This document shows, piece after piece, positions 50,501-59,386 of a DNA stretch of 64,000 nucleotides. Position numbers and translations under genes: made by a program. The first letter of the stretch is position 1. The number at the start of each line of letters is the position of its first letter. Below the pieces are notes generated by a model that saw only the letters and a program-made list of their open reading frames with translations, did not search any database and was not told where the DNA came from. Origin of the DNA: [Pasteurella] mairii (lineage in GTDB: Bacteria; Pseudomonadota; Gammaproteobacteria; Enterobacterales; Pasteurellaceae); contig UGSS01000002.1 of NCBI GenBank assembly GCA_900454475.1, positions 1,383,605 to 1,447,604 of the forward strand, written 5' to 3'.

Positions 50501-52975
50501 CACCGTGGCGGCGGAGTTTAGCACATCGTTTTCTAACGGTTTATCTTGAGCGCCTGTTAAATTTAACAAGTTATCCATACCGGTTTTTCCCTCGGTTTCC
50601 CCTTGTTTACCGCTATTGGTGGTAACTTGAGTGGTATTCAACACCGAACCGACGCCGGTTAATTGGGTTGGTTTACCGTCTACGGAGGTAATATTTAACG
50701 AGGCAGTTGGTTTACTTTCAGTTGGATTAACATTGGCATCCGTTGCTACCGGCGCGCCATTTACCAAATTGACTTGATGATTATCTCCGTTTGATAAGGT
50801 TATCTTGTTGAAATCCACTTCCTCTTTTGTTGAATAAGTGACTTTTCCGTTTTCTTGCTTAACGGTCAGATTTTTACCCGCAATCATCTCAACACTATCG
50901 CCTGGATTGATGAGCTCTCCATTTTCTGGAGTTGAAGTTTTATCTTTTTCTCCACCTTCAACAGCGGATGTTTTTAACTTAAAGCCCGAGGCATTAATAG
51001 CTTTTGTAATATTCTCCGCCGTGACTAACGCGTTTTTCGCTTTAGGGTCAGGGTCATCTATTTTCCCATCTTGATTATTATCACCTAATGTTGTGGTTTT
51101 AGCAGTTAATTGGGTAATCGGCTTTTGTGTTACTGGGTCGGTCACTTCTTTGGTGGTAATGGTTTCGTTATCCACATTGACATTATATTGTATTGTCGTA
51201 GATTTACCGTCCTCCGCTGGTTTAACGACCGCGGTTGTTGCTGTGCCATTCGCAAAATCGACACTGTCATAAGGCTTCACAAAATCACTCGCTTGACCGT
51301 TATTTTTTAAATTCCAACCAGAATTTAAAATATCCCCGACAGTAGCGGCGTTGTTAACGTTCAAACTTGGTGGCAATGATTGCTCTTTACTAACAGTAAC
51401 AGTCTGATTTTTTGGATTATATTCGCTATTCGCATTATACGTATTCGGTAAATTCCCTTTTACATTCGCCAAGGTTTTTGGACTATCCGCTTGATTATCA
51501 CCATCATTCATAGAGGCGATGATATCGCCGGTAACAGGCTGACCTTTCTCATCAACGAAAGTAAATGTTGTAGGATTGTCTTTTTGGGGCACTTTATACA
51601 CTTTATTGCCTTGTTTATCCGTATAAATCACCGGCATTTGGTTAATAATGCTATTTCCCACTAAATACAACTGCGAACCATTAATCGCATCCGTCGACGT
51701 AGCACTAACATTCCCCGCGGCAACGTTAATAATTTGACGTTCTCCACCTTGGAAGCCAACACTAACTACACCATTCCCAGCTTTGGCAACCCCGCTAAAA
51801 CCACTATAGTCATAACCGCCAACATTGGCTTTGGTTTCAACTGTTGCCTCTCGGTCGGTAGAGTTTGCCCCTAAAATCACGCTATTATCTTGCGTGCTTT
51901 TTACATTGCTACCAAGAACAAATGTATTGGCGTTGGAAACGGTATTTTTATAACCTAATACTCCAGAGTTTTCGCCACTGACGGTATTCTCGGCACCAAT
52001 TCCGATCGCCTCTGCACCGCTAACATTGGATTGATGACCTATTGCAATAGCCTCTTTAACAGAAGCTGCACTATTATCTCCCGTCGCAATAGAATACTCC
52101 CCTGAAGCATTTGCGTATGATCCTAAAGCAGTGGCATTTGCTGCGGTGGCATTAGAGCGTACCCCAAAAGTTGATGAAGCATTTGCTGATGCGGTGGCTC
52201 CATACCCTACAGCTAATGCGCGTTGAACACTTGCATTGGAGTAAGCTCCAAAAGCGGATGCCCAATGTCCAGCATAAGCTTTATCTCCAATTGCAACAGC
52301 TTGGTAATCAGTTGCTTTTGAATGATTACCAATAGCTACCGCAGCGGATTTATTCAATGTTGATGCACCATGTCCAATCGCAACACTATCCCCTCCGGAT
52401 TGAGAACTCATACCGATTGAAATAGAATTAGTACTAGTTTTTGTATTTCGCCCTACCGCAAAGGAATCTGAACCAGTGGCATTTGAGGATAATCCAAGCG
52501 CAACAGCGGCGCTACCCGATGCTTGCGCACTATAACCGATTGCAACCGTACTATTTCCAGAGGCATTCGCACTATAGCTAATAGCAACTGACCCCTCTCC
52601 CGCATTAGAGTTTGAACCAATCGCTGTCCCACCTGTTTGTGCTTCCGCGGGTTTTAACTCTCTTGAGTTTTCCCTACTATTTCCGGCTGCACCGCCAATC
52701 GCAATACTATTAGAGCTACTGTCGGTTATCAACATTACTTTTTGATTACCGGATGTCACTGATCCCTGTTGTGAGTTCACCATCACTTCTGAAGCAGTCG
52801 CTGCTATAACGCTTCCACTACTTAACGCCATCCCCGCTAAGCCCAATGCCACCAATACTTTACTCGGTTGAGCGCGTTTATCTGATGTCGATTTTGTTTT
52901 ACTTCTTGCCAATTCAGACACTGCCACCCAACACTGCGCTGAACTGTCCCAGATTACTTTAAATACGTTGTTCAT
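47588..52975 (-). CDS. Trimeric autotransporter adhesin (YadA/Hia-like)
   Basis: Large trimeric surface adhesin, type Vc secretion, 1795 aa. Residues 1-24 (MNNVFKVIWDSSAQCWVAVSE) are an extended signal peptide (ESPR), followed by a Sec signal to about residue 59. Residues about 90-370 form a YadA-like head of about 14-residue repeats (VAIGYSAQASGSAAVALG). The stalk (about 400-1600) has repeated neck and GDLRNMGWELRASG / GDILNAGWNL modules. Near residue 1500, a VANGDISPTSHDAINGSQLY neck motif recurs. The final 70-90 residues are the YadA anchor, ending GGGVGIGYQW with a terminal aromatic residue. The host ligand is unknown. The promoter contains a 12-G tract. Confidence 0.96.
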   Translation of the reverse strand: MNNVFKVIWDSSAQCWVAVSELARSKTKSTSDKRAQPSKVLVALGLAGMALSSGSVIAATASEVMVNSQQGSVTSGNQKVMLITDSSSNSIAIGGAAGNSRENSRELKPAEAQTGGTAIGSNSNAGEGSVAISYSANASGNSTVAIGYSAQASGSAAVALGLSSNATGSDSFAVGRNTKTSTNSISIGMSSQSGGDSVAIGHGASTLNKSAAVAIGNHSKATDYQAVAIGDKAYAGHWASAFGAYSNASVQRALAVGYGATASANASSTFGVRSNATAANATALGSYANASGEYSIATGDNSAASVKEAIAIGHQSNVSGAEAIGIGAENTVSGENSGVLGYKNTVSNANTFVLGSNVKSTQDNSVILGANSTDREATVETKANVGGYDYSGFSGVAKAGNGVVSVGFQGGERQIINVAAGNVSATSTDAINGSQLYLVGNSIINQMPVIYTDKQGNKVYKVPQKDNPTTFTFVDEKGQPVTGDIIASMNDGDNQADSPKTLANVKGNLPNTYNANSEYNPKNQTVTVSKEQSLPPSLNVNNAATVGDILNSGWNLKNNGQASDFVKPYDSVDFANGTATTAVVKPAEDGKSTTIQYNVNVDNETITTKEVTDPVTQKPITQLTAKTTTLGDNNQDGKIDDPDPKAKNALVTAENITKAINASGFKLKTSAVEGGEKDKTSTPENGELINPGDSVEMIAGKNLTVKQENGKVTYSTKEEVDFNKITLSNGDNHQVNLVNGAPVATDANVNPTESKPTASLNITSVDGKPTQLTGVGSVLNTTQVTTNSGKQGETEGKTGMDNLLNLTGAQDKPLENDVLNSAATVRDLTHLGWVVSASGNGYKNTVKNANEVNFVGANGISVTGETKENVREIKISVDSQSAVESAQLPVVYTNKAGDKLVKVGDKFYKAGDVTDGKPKNDATPVETKDVIAAMNNGDNNTTTPMALSNLQGNLAPTYNAGDKKENENKKLGNDVVSAGDITKAQTAPDNVTNIYHNAATVGDILNAGWNLQANGEGKDFVKAYDAVNFANGVGTTVNVEVAEDGKTSAVRINSLLGITDKEGNQVVKGKNGKYYKPSALKPNGEPKDNVVGVDAGDVQVNVINPAAADKGTKGDVVQVGNLSSGLSTQNVETKPTGKGNPTGSSSLLNLNELAADGKSNKVPDSNAATVGDLRNMGWELRASGNDYIDTVKNANKVDFVGSGLATVTGETKGDVRTITVDVDAQAVTNNARLPVVYTDKNGKQLYPIKDKDGNITYNTKPDGQGETVEPDNVITSINGPKGTTTPTVLTNVMSNLPETYNDDVYNLNKKAVTKTQDLPPSLKVNNAATVGDILNAGWNLKNNGQPGDFVKAYDSVDFIDGNGTTAVVTTTPDGTSTTVKYNAKIDNNTIKLNDKGELYADYAGDIAKATTKVAAGNNIDVTPEVNPDGSTTYTVATKDDVAFKTVNVGDNVNINRDGLTIKDGPRITVAGIDGGNKKITGVANGDISPTSHDAINGSQLYAVQQALTSSIAASKEEVTSTDNSVTVTATPNDSGANVFDLSVNTDNTTITKDATTGALKAKTTTLSNTNGKVDTPAPENANALVSAQDIASAINQSGFTLTAQGENGSTVHPGATVDMKNTDGNIVISKSAGSNDVTYNLARDINVDQVRAGNTVLNNKGVTIGSGANPVELTENGLNNGGNRITNVAPGQAPTDAVNVSQLRGQMGNVYQRMNKMDKDLRAGIAGSNAAATLPQVYMPGKSMVAASAGTFKGENAFAVGYSRVSDNGKLILKLQGNANSQGDVGGGVGIGYQW
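48895..51372 (-). repeat. Repeated stalk modules within the adhesin gene
   Basis: One module, with core NAATVGDILNAGWNL and a following DFVKAYDSVDF segment, occurs three times at roughly 51245-51372, 49879-49990 and 48895-49015. A related module (NAATVGDLRNMGWELRASG, then TVKNANKVDFVG and PVVYTDK) occurs near 50260-50530 and 49230-49500. The alternation suggests duplication of a block of about 1-1.4 kb and offers substrates for length change by recombination. Confidence 0.85.
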
Positions 52976-53045
52976 ATTTTGTTCCTTATTTATGTTATTA
53001 CTTTTTTAATTTCCCACTTTTTTAAAGCTAGAAATTTGAATAGGC

Positions 53046-53076
53046 AGTTTACCCCCCCCCCCCGCTCATTTTTCAA
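53046..53076 (-). promoter_or_regulatory. Adhesin promoter with a 12-G phase-variation tract
   Basis: On the minus strand the order is TTGAAA (complement of 53071-53076), a 19-bp spacer of AATGAGC plus twelve G (complement of 53052-53063), then TAAACT (complement of 53046-53051). The adhesin ATG lies 70 bases downstream. A 17-bp spacer is optimal, so 10 G should be strong and 12 G weak. Slipped-strand change in a promoter-spacer tract is the established mechanism for neisserial porA. An alternative -35 (TTGTCA) lies further upstream. Confidence 0.7.
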
Positions 53077-53234
53077 TCGCATTTACATAAATTTACACAG
53101 GTTGACAAAATATTATTTTGGCTGATAGAGAGAAAATGGCTTATACAACGCGTCTTTCCGTCGCCAAACGCTGATTTTTCTTTTACAATTCGGATAAGTT
53201 CCATTTGGCTGTTTTTCTGCAATAAGGATCCTTT

Positions 53235-56174
53235 ATGAATATCGCAAACACCACGACCTCCCTCTTAACGCCTTTTATCGCGCCGTTAACCCAACATTTC
53301 CCCGAAATCCAAGAAGCGCAACTGCAACAACAACTCTTTCAAGCGACGCAAGATCCTACTCATCATCTGAATCAATTGGCGTATGCAGTGATGATGTCGG
53401 ATTTTTTAGCGGAAACCTTGCAAAAACAACCGCACTTTTTACACCAATGCTGGCACGCCTCGCCGCAATTAAGCGATTGCGACGCTTATACGCAACGCTT
53501 AAAAAAACCGTTGGAGCAATGTAAAAATGAAGAAGATTTCTACCGCACTTTACGTCGTTTTCGTAATCTTGAAATGGCAAAATTAAGCCTTTGTCAAAGC
53601 CTTAATATTGCCACTGTCGAGGAAATTTTTATCCGCCTTTCTTGGCTGGCAGAAAGTTTGATTATTGGCGCACGCGATTGGCTTTACCAAAAGGCTTGTG
53701 AAGAAATGGGAACGCCGGTAGATAGTCAAGAACAACCGCTCCAACTCTACGTGTTGGGCATGGGAAAATTGGGCGGTTTTGAGCTGAATTTTTCCTCCGA
53801 TATCGATCTCATCTTTACCTACGCAGCCAATGGCGAAACCGTCGGCGCCAGACGCTCGGTAGAAAACAGCAAATTTTTTACGCGTTTAGGGCAACGCTTA
53901 ATCAACGCCTTAGATCAATATACGCCGGACGGTTTTGTTTATCGTACCGATATGCGCCTGCGCCCTTTTGGCGACAGCGGAGCCTTAGCGTTAAGTTTTA
54001 ATGCCATGGAGCAATATTATCAAGAACATGGACGCGATTGGGAACGTTACGCCATGATCAAAGCGCGCATTTTGGGCGAAGATCCCCATGATCCTTATGC
54101 GCAAACCTTGAAAAAATTGCTCCGCCCTTTTGTTTATCGACGCTATATTGATTTCAGCGTGATCCAATCCTTGCGCGATATGAAACAAAAAATTGAGCGC
54201 GAAGTGCGCCGCCGCGGTTTGGTGGATAATATTAAATTGGGCGCAGGCGGTATTCGAGAAATTGAATTTATCGTGCAAGTTTTTCAACTCATTCGTGGCG
54301 GGCGCGAAGTGCGGTTGCAACGCCCTGAATTGTTATATTTATTGCCGGAATTAGAAGCGCTCGGTTTAGTGTCTGCCCAAGAACGCCAAGATTTGCAACA
54401 AGCCTATGTGTTTTTACGTCGGGTGGAAAATGTATTACAAGCTATCAAGGATCAACAAACCCAACAATTACCGGAAAACGCCCAAGATAAAGAACGATTG
54501 ATCCTTGCAGTGGCGCATTTCACGTGTTGGAACGCCAAACAACAGGCGGAAAACATCCATTATCTCATCAAGGATTGGCACGATTTTTATCAAATTTTAC
54601 AACTGCATCAGCAAAAAGTGCGGTCATTTTTTCGTCATTTCATTGGCGAAGAGGAAGAAAAAGAAGACAAAACGCCGAGCAATTGGGATGATTTTTTGGA
54701 CGAAGATCTCAATAAAGAAGAAATAGAACAAATCCTGTTAGAAAATGGTATTGGCGCACAATTTCATCATGACATTATCGAAAAATTACTCCAATTTCGC
54801 TACACGCTTAGCCACCGTGCCATCGGTTCGCGCGGTCGCTTGGTGCTAACGCGCTTGCTTCCTTTGTTATTGACGCAAATTTTCCAACGCAGCGCGCACC
54901 AAACCTTGCTGCCGAGAATGCTTAATATTGTGGATAAAATTGTGACACGGACCACCTATTTGGAATTATTACTGGAAAATCCGCAAGCCTTAACCCTATT
55001 ATTAGAGCTGTGCGAAAAATCCAAATTAATTGCCGAACAGGTCGCGCGCCATCCGATTGTTCTAGATGAATTATTGGATTGTAAAACCTTGCTCAATCCG
55101 ATCCCATTTAGCCAATATCCGGCAGAATTACAACAATATTTACTGCGATTGCCACAAGATGATGAAGAACAATTCATTAACGCTTTGCGCCAATTTAAAC
55201 AGTCCACGTTGCTGCGTGTGGCAGCAGCGGATATTTTGGGCGCGTTGCCGGTGATGAAAGTGAGCGATCACTTAACCTATTTGGCGGAAGCCATTATTGA
55301 AGCAGTGGTCAATTTGGCATGGCAACAAGTCAGCGCTCGCTTTGGTGTGCCGGATTATTTAGCGGAAAATGAAAAAGGCTTTTTGGTGATTGGCTATGGC
55401 AAACTTGGCGGCATTGAATTAGGTTATAAATCGGATTTAGATTTGGTCTTTTTATTTGACGGGGCGCGCAGCGGACAAACGGTTGGCGGTAAAAAATCCA
55501 TCGACAGCAATCAGTTTTACCTCAAGCTAGCACAAAAAGTGATCAGCATTTTTAGCATGAATACCAGTGCCGGTATTTTGTATGACATTGATATTCGTCT
55601 GCGTCCATCCGGAGATGCCGGCTTATTAGGCTGCTCCTTAGCGGCATTTGAACATTATCAGCTCAATGAAGCCTGGACATGGGAAAAACAAGCCTTGGTG
55701 CGCAGCCGCGCAGTATATGGTGAAGCAAAATTAAGACAACAATTTGAGCAAATTCGCCAACATGTTTTATCAACGCCACGCGATCTGACGCAATTAAAGC
55801 AAGATGTGGTTCAGATGCGCGCCAAAATGTATCAACATTTGGCAAATACCAATCCGACGGAGTTTAATATTAAAACTGATCCGGGCGGCATTACGGATAT
55901 TGAATTTATCGCACAATATTTGGTTCTTGCCCATGCGCCAACCAATCCGCATTTAGCCATTTGGTCAGATAATGTACGTATTTTTGAGATTATGGCAGAA
56001 AGTGCGGTCATTTCCAGCCACGTTTCCGCACAATTAAAACAATGCTATGTTCAATTGCGCAATAAAATTCATCATCTTAATTTGCTGGGCTTATCTTCGG
56101 TGGTAAGCAACGAGCAATTCCAAGAAGAACGGGAATTTATTCAACAAATTTGGCAGGAATTATTGGGCAATTAA
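53235..56174 (+). CDS. glnE: Glutamine synthetase adenylyltransferase/deadenylase
   Basis: Bifunctional nucleotidyltransferase that adenylylates and deadenylylates glutamine synthetase in response to PII state and glutamine. It is 979 aa with two domains. The deadenylase half has [20 protein letters not shown] (residues about 176-195), and the adenylyltransferase half has [20 protein letters not shown] (about 718-737), each with the paired Asp metal ligands. Length is close to E. coli (946). AAGGATCC precedes ATG 53235. It is divergent from the adhesin gene, sharing the 259-bp region with the G tract. Confidence 0.97.
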   Translation: MNIANTTTSLLTPFIAPLTQHFPEIQEAQLQQQLFQATQDPTHHLNQLAYAVMMSDFLAETLQKQPHFLHQCWHASPQLSDCDAYTQRLKKPLEQCKNEEDFYRTLRRFRNLEMAKLSLCQSLNIATVEEIFIRLSWLAESLIIGARDWLYQKACEEMGTPVDSQEQPLQLYVLGMGKLGGFELNFSSDIDLIFTYAANGETVGARRSVENSKFFTRLGQRLINALDQYTPDGFVYRTDMRLRPFGDSGALALSFNAMEQYYQEHGRDWERYAMIKARILGEDPHDPYAQTLKKLLRPFVYRRYIDFSVIQSLRDMKQKIEREVRRRGLVDNIKLGAGGIREIEFIVQVFQLIRGGREVRLQRPELLYLLPELEALGLVSAQERQDLQQAYVFLRRVENVLQAIKDQQTQQLPENAQDKERLILAVAHFTCWNAKQQAENIHYLIKDWHDFYQILQLHQQKVRSFFRHFIGEEEEKEDKTPSNWDDFLDEDLNKEEIEQILLENGIGAQFHHDIIEKLLQFRYTLSHRAIGSRGRLVLTRLLPLLLTQIFQRSAHQTLLPRMLNIVDKIVTRTTYLELLLENPQALTLLLELCEKSKLIAEQVARHPIVLDELLDCKTLLNPIPFSQYPAELQQYLLRLPQDDEEQFINALRQFKQSTLLRVAAADILGALPVMKVSDHLTYLAEAIIEAVVNLAWQQVSARFGVPDYLAENEKGFLVIGYGKLGGIELGYKSDLDLVFLFDGARSGQTVGGKKSIDSNQFYLKLAQKVISIFSMNTSAGILYDIDIRLRPSGDAGLLGCSLAAFEHYQLNEAWTWEKQALVRSRAVYGEAKLRQQFEQIRQHVLSTPRDLTQLKQDVVQMRAKMYQHLANTNPTEFNIKTDPGGITDIEFIAQYLVLAHAPTNPHLAIWSDNVRIFEIMAESAVISSHVSAQLKQCYVQLRNKIHHLNLLGLSSVVSNEQFQEEREFIQQIWQELLGN

Positions 56175-56196
56175 ATAATATGAAACACTAAGCGAT

Positions 56197-56225
56197 AAAA
56201 AATGGTGACAAAAGCCACCATTTTT
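56197..56225. terminator. Bidirectional terminator between glnE and the gluconate permease gene
   Basis: AAAAATGGTG (56198-56207) and CACCATTTTT (56216-56225) form a perfect 10-bp stem with A-runs and T-runs on either side, serving the two converging genes. Confidence 0.88.
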
Positions 56226-56247
56226 CTCATACCGAATGCATAACGCG

Positions 56248-57612
56248 TTATAAGATGATACTACCGATTAATGCGCTCACAAAGCCAACAACCCCAATTA
56301 ATGTTTCCATTACGGTCCACGTTTTTAACGTTGTTTTGGTATCCATTTCTAAAAAGCGGCTCACCAACCAGAAACCGGAGTCATTTACGTGTGATAATAC
56401 GGTGGCGCCGGATGCAATCGCAATCACGATAAAGCACAAGTCAAATTGACTTAAACCAGTGGTTGCTGCAACTGTCGGCGCAATTAATGCGGCTGTTGTG
56501 GTTAAGGCAACGGTCGCAGAACCTTGCGCCACGCGCAACGCGGTGGAAATAAAGAACGCTGCAACGATAACCGGCATCCCAGTATCGGACAATGCACCGG
56601 ATAACGCATCACCAACCCCACTTGCGCGCAATACGCCTCCAAACATCCCACCAGCACCGGTCACTAACACGATTGCACAAATCGGTCCTAGAGCATTATC
56701 ACAAATTTTTTCAATTTGCTCATAGCTACGTTGTTCTTTTAATAATAGGATTGATACCAGTAACGTAATCAATAAAGCCACCGGCGTTTTACCTAATAAA
56801 CGTAAACTTTCCACCCACATTTGCGAACCGTCGATCACTTTAACCACGCTGAGTGTATTTAATCCCGTATCAAGTAAAATCAAACACAAAGGCAATAATA
56901 GAATAAATAGCACTTTGCCGAAACTTGGCGGATTTAGGGGCGCGGTTTCATTGATAGCATTGGCATTTAAAAAAGCTTTTGGCAATTCCACTTTAATTTT
57001 TTTGCCTGAATATTGACCGAATAAATAGGTGGCGATATACCAAGTCGGAATTGCGCACACCAAACCGACAATCACCAATAATCCCATATTCACGCCAAGT
57101 AAATCGCCGGATGCTACAGGACCCGGATGCGGAGGTAGAAAAGCGTGCATCACCGCGAAAGCCCCGGCAGAAGGTAATGCATAACGGATCACGGAACCGC
57201 CAAATTGTTTTGCCACACTAAAAATAATCGGCAACATCACCACCAAACCGGCATCAAAGAAAATCGGAAAGCCAAAAAGCAAAGAAGCAACGCCCAAAGC
57301 AAAAGGCGCACGTTTTTCACCAAATTTGTTGATTAACGTATCCGCTAGTACTTTTGCCCCACCGGTAATTTCCAAAAGTCGCCCGATCATGGCACCTAAG
57401 CCCACCAATAAAGCAACGGAAGCCAGAGTGCTACCAAAACCGCTTAATAATGTTGGTAAAATTTTATTCACTTCTATGCCGGTGACTAAAGCGGTTAACA
57501 AACTCACTAAAGTTAAGGCAACAAAGGCATGAATTTTAAATTTCATGATCAAAATAAGTAAAACAATGACCGCACTTAGTGCGATCAACATTAACGAAGC
57601 CGCGTCACTCAT
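56248..57612 (-). CDS. GntP-family gluconate:H+ symporter
   Basis: Inner-membrane gluconate (or related sugar-acid) importer, 454 aa, about 12-14 helices. The family motifs LLFGFPIFFDAGLVVMLPI and AFLPPHPGPVA are present. I start it at ATG 57612 (MSDAASLMLIA), because GGAGG stands seven bases upstream; the in-frame ATG at 57627 lacks a site. Divergence from gntK and shared GntR-like operators indicate gluconate as substrate. The family includes GntT, GntU, GntP and IdnT, so the exact symbol is left open. Confidence 0.92.
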   Translation of the reverse strand: MSDAASLMLIALSAVIVLLILIMKFKIHAFVALTLVSLLTALVTGIEVNKILPTLLSGFGSTLASVALLVGLGAMIGRLLEITGGAKVLADTLINKFGEKRAPFALGVASLLFGFPIFFDAGLVVMLPIIFSVAKQFGGSVIRYALPSAGAFAVMHAFLPPHPGPVASGDLLGVNMGLLVIVGLVCAIPTWYIATYLFGQYSGKKIKVELPKAFLNANAINETAPLNPPSFGKVLFILLLPLCLILLDTGLNTLSVVKVIDGSQMWVESLRLLGKTPVALLITLLVSILLLKEQRSYEQIEKICDNALGPICAIVLVTGAGGMFGGVLRASGVGDALSGALSDTGMPVIVAAFFISTALRVAQGSATVALTTTAALIAPTVAATTGLSQFDLCFIVIAIASGATVLSHVNDSGFWLVSRFLEMDTKTTLKTWTVMETLIGVVGFVSALIGSIIL

Positions 57613-57926
57613 AACTTTCCTCCACAATTAAAATGACAAAGTAATTATCGCCAAGGCAAATGTTACCGATAACTGAAATATTTGCAATTAGTAAATCTAA
57701 AATTTACTTAAATTTGTGATAAAGATCACTTTATTTATTTCTTTTATAAATTTTGCACATAAAAAAGTATAAAAACCGTGTATTTTATTTATGAAAAGCT
57801 AAAAAATGAGGGTACTCAGGAAAAAACGTGATCTCAATCATAAAATAACAATAAAATTACAATTAACTCTTTACAGTTACCAGTAACAATTTAAAATAAC
57901 TTCTGTTTTTAATTTGGAGGAATGCC
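57613..57926. promoter_or_regulatory. Divergent control region for gluconate genes
   Basis: The 314-bp gap holds signals for both directions. Two near-palindromes match the GntR operator half-site TTACC: GTTACCGATAAC (57662-57673) near the permease start, and GTTACCAGTAAC (57876-57887) near gntK. A CRP-like box TGTGA-N6-TCACT lies at 57715-57730. The two operators about 214 bp apart could support DNA looping. No gntR gene is in this window, so the repressor must be elsewhere. Confidence 0.72.
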
Positions 57927-58448
57927 ATGACCAAGAATAAAGGCAAAAGTTTTATCTTAATGGGTGTATCTAGTACTGGAAAAACCACTATCGGGACAGA
58001 GGTCGCCCGTCGTTTAGGGATGAAATTAATTGATGGTGATGATCTCCATCCGCGCGCAAATATTATCAAAATGGGTTCCGGTCAACCGTTAAACGATCAA
58101 GATCGTGCTCCTTGGTTGGAACGCATTCGTGATGCAGCGTTTAGTTTGGAACAAAAATCGGAAAAAGGCATTATTGTCTGTTCTGCGTTGAAAAAACAAT
58201 ATCGCGATTTAATTCGTGATGGAAATGATGTGAAGTTTATTTTTTTGCATGGCGATTTCGATTTAGTACTTAAACGGATGCAACTACGTCAAGGGCATTA
58301 TATGAAAACGGAAATGTTGCGTAGCCAATTTGAAACGCTGGAAGTACCACAAGCGGATGAAACTGATGTTTATCCGATTGATATTGATGCCTCATTTGAA
58401 GACGTGGTTGAGCGTTGTGTCAATGTAATTAAACCGTTGCTGGACTAA
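57927..58448 (+). CDS. gntK: Gluconokinase
   Basis: Phosphorylates gluconate to 6-phosphogluconate for the pentose-phosphate or Entner-Doudoroff route. It is 173 aa with P-loop MGVSSTGKTTIG, DGDDLHPRANIIKM and GQPLNDQDRAPWL, which are family signatures. TTGGAGG precedes ATG 57927. It belongs to the P-loop GntK/IdnK type, not the FGGY kinases. The operator at 57876 lies about 40 bases before the start, in position to block its promoter. Confidence 0.95.
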   Translation: MTKNKGKSFILMGVSSTGKTTIGTEVARRLGMKLIDGDDLHPRANIIKMGSGQPLNDQDRAPWLERIRDAAFSLEQKSEKGIIVCSALKKQYRDLIRDGNDVKFIFLHGDFDLVLKRMQLRQGHYMKTEMLRSQFETLEVPQADETDVYPIDIDASFEDVVERCVNVIKPLLD

Positions 58449-58540
58449 GGGTGCTTTATCTTTTGGACATTTACCCACCGTCTTTATTCCCAGCGCTAAA
58501 GTGCGGTCAACTTAACTCAAGAATTACGTCGGAAATAATA

Positions 58541-58592
58541 GATTAAAGCATGAGTTAAGCGCCATAAATAGCGCATTAACTCATCTTTAATC
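58541..58592 (-). terminator. Long 21-bp hairpin at the end of the sigma/anti-sigma unit
   Basis: The arms are GATTAAAG-C-ATGAGTTAA-GCGC and its partner ending ATTAACTCAT then CTTTAATC. They form 8+9+4 pairs with two one-base bulges and an 8-base loop (CATAAATA). On the minus strand it begins 28 bases after the anti-sigma stop and is followed by TATTATTT. It may also block read-through from convergent gntK. The rest of 58449-58620 contains one uptake signal (58499-58507) and no gene. Confidence 0.65.
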
Positions 58593-58620
58593 CCAACAGA
58601 TAACCTCTCAACTGCGTATG

Positions 58621-58791
58621 TCAGCCTTTAGCAAATTTCTTCATCATTTTACTGACTTTTTCATTATTTCGTTTAAAATTACGACAATATGGACAAATAA
58701 TCAAATGCATTCGCGACCCCACTTTTTCAGCGAAAGATAGTTGTCGCTCCTGCGAATCAGAGATTAATTTAGTCACTTTTAAGCAATTCAT
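58621..58791 (-). CDS. Small zinc-finger anti-sigma factor (ZAS-type), 56 aa
   Basis: A short gene immediately downstream of the ECF sigma gene (16-base gap), with GAGGAAAC before ATG 58791. The protein starts MNCLKVTKLISDS and contains HLIICPYC, the H-x3-C-x2-C zinc motif of ZAS anti-sigma factors, plus a Cys at residue 3. It ends in a Lys-rich tail (KVSKMMKKFAKG). It has no membrane helix, so it would be a soluble cytoplasmic, probably redox-sensitive, partner that holds the sigma factor until zinc is lost. Function is inferred from motif and position. Confidence 0.82.
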   Translation of the reverse strand: MNCLKVTKLISDSQERQLSFAEKVGSRMHLIICPYCRNFKRNNEKVSKMMKKFAKG

Positions 58792-58807
58792 CTTGTTTCC
58801 TCACTCA

Positions 58808-59386
58808 TCAGGGTAATTTTTTCGATAAGCAATTTTGTAACTGTAACCGCGCTCGATACAGTAGCGTATGTAAATTTGCTGTAGAAATATTCGCATTATT
58901 ACAAATTTCATCCGTAGCCAACTCTAAATATTCCCGCATCATAAATACCCGCGCCTGCGCCGCCGGCAAATAATTTAAGCAAGCCTCAAAAATCATCCAG
59001 AATTCTTCACTATAAACAGCCCCTTCATTTTCTTGCCAATTCTTGGGTTGAAACTCGGGTTTCCAGTGACCTTGTTGATCAAAAAAGGAATGAGATTCGT
59101 CCTCGGAATCTGAATTTGTATTTAAATCAGTTTCTAATATAAACCGATCTTTTAAGCGAAAATAATCCACTATTTTATTTTTTAAAATCGCGAAAACCCA
59201 TGTTTTGAAAGCAGCCTGTCGTTTAAAATTGGCAATATTTTTGACCGCACATAATAAACTCTCCTGAACAAGATCTTCAGCCATGTCATTATCCTTTATT
59301 TGCAAACAAGCAAATTGCAACATTTTTTGACGAACCTCTTCAATTTGCTGTGCGGAAAGTGTTTGATCTATTTTATACATTGTCAT
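58808..59386 (-). CDS. ECF-type RNA polymerase sigma factor
   Basis: Alternative sigma factor, 192 aa. Region 2 spans about residues 15-85 (AEDLVQESLLCAVKNI, FKTWVFAILKNKIVDYFR). Region 4 spans about 128-185 (LNYLPAAQARVFMMREYLELATDEI, NISTANLHTLLYRARLQLQ), joined by an acidic linker. It lacks regions 1 and 3, so it is an ECF factor. A downstream ZAS-type anti-sigma gene and the divergent methionine-repair operon make oxidant response its likely role. The layout recalls the H. influenzae RpoE2 locus, which to my recollection is linked to hypochlorite stress. Confidence 0.92.
   Translation of the reverse strand: MTMYKIDQTLSAQQIEEVRQKMLQFACLQIKDNDMAEDLVQESLLCAVKNIANFKRQAAFKTWVFAILKNKIVDYFRLKDRFILETDLNTNSDSEDESHSFFDQQGHWKPEFQPKNWQENEGAVYSEEFWMIFEACLNYLPAAQARVFMMREYLELATDEICNNANISTANLHTLLYRARLQLQNCLSKKLP

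Noticed and set aside
48895-51372. Possible CRISPR-like direct repeats
   Set aside because: Repeats are long, in frame and encode adhesin stalk modules; spacing is far larger than CRISPR units.
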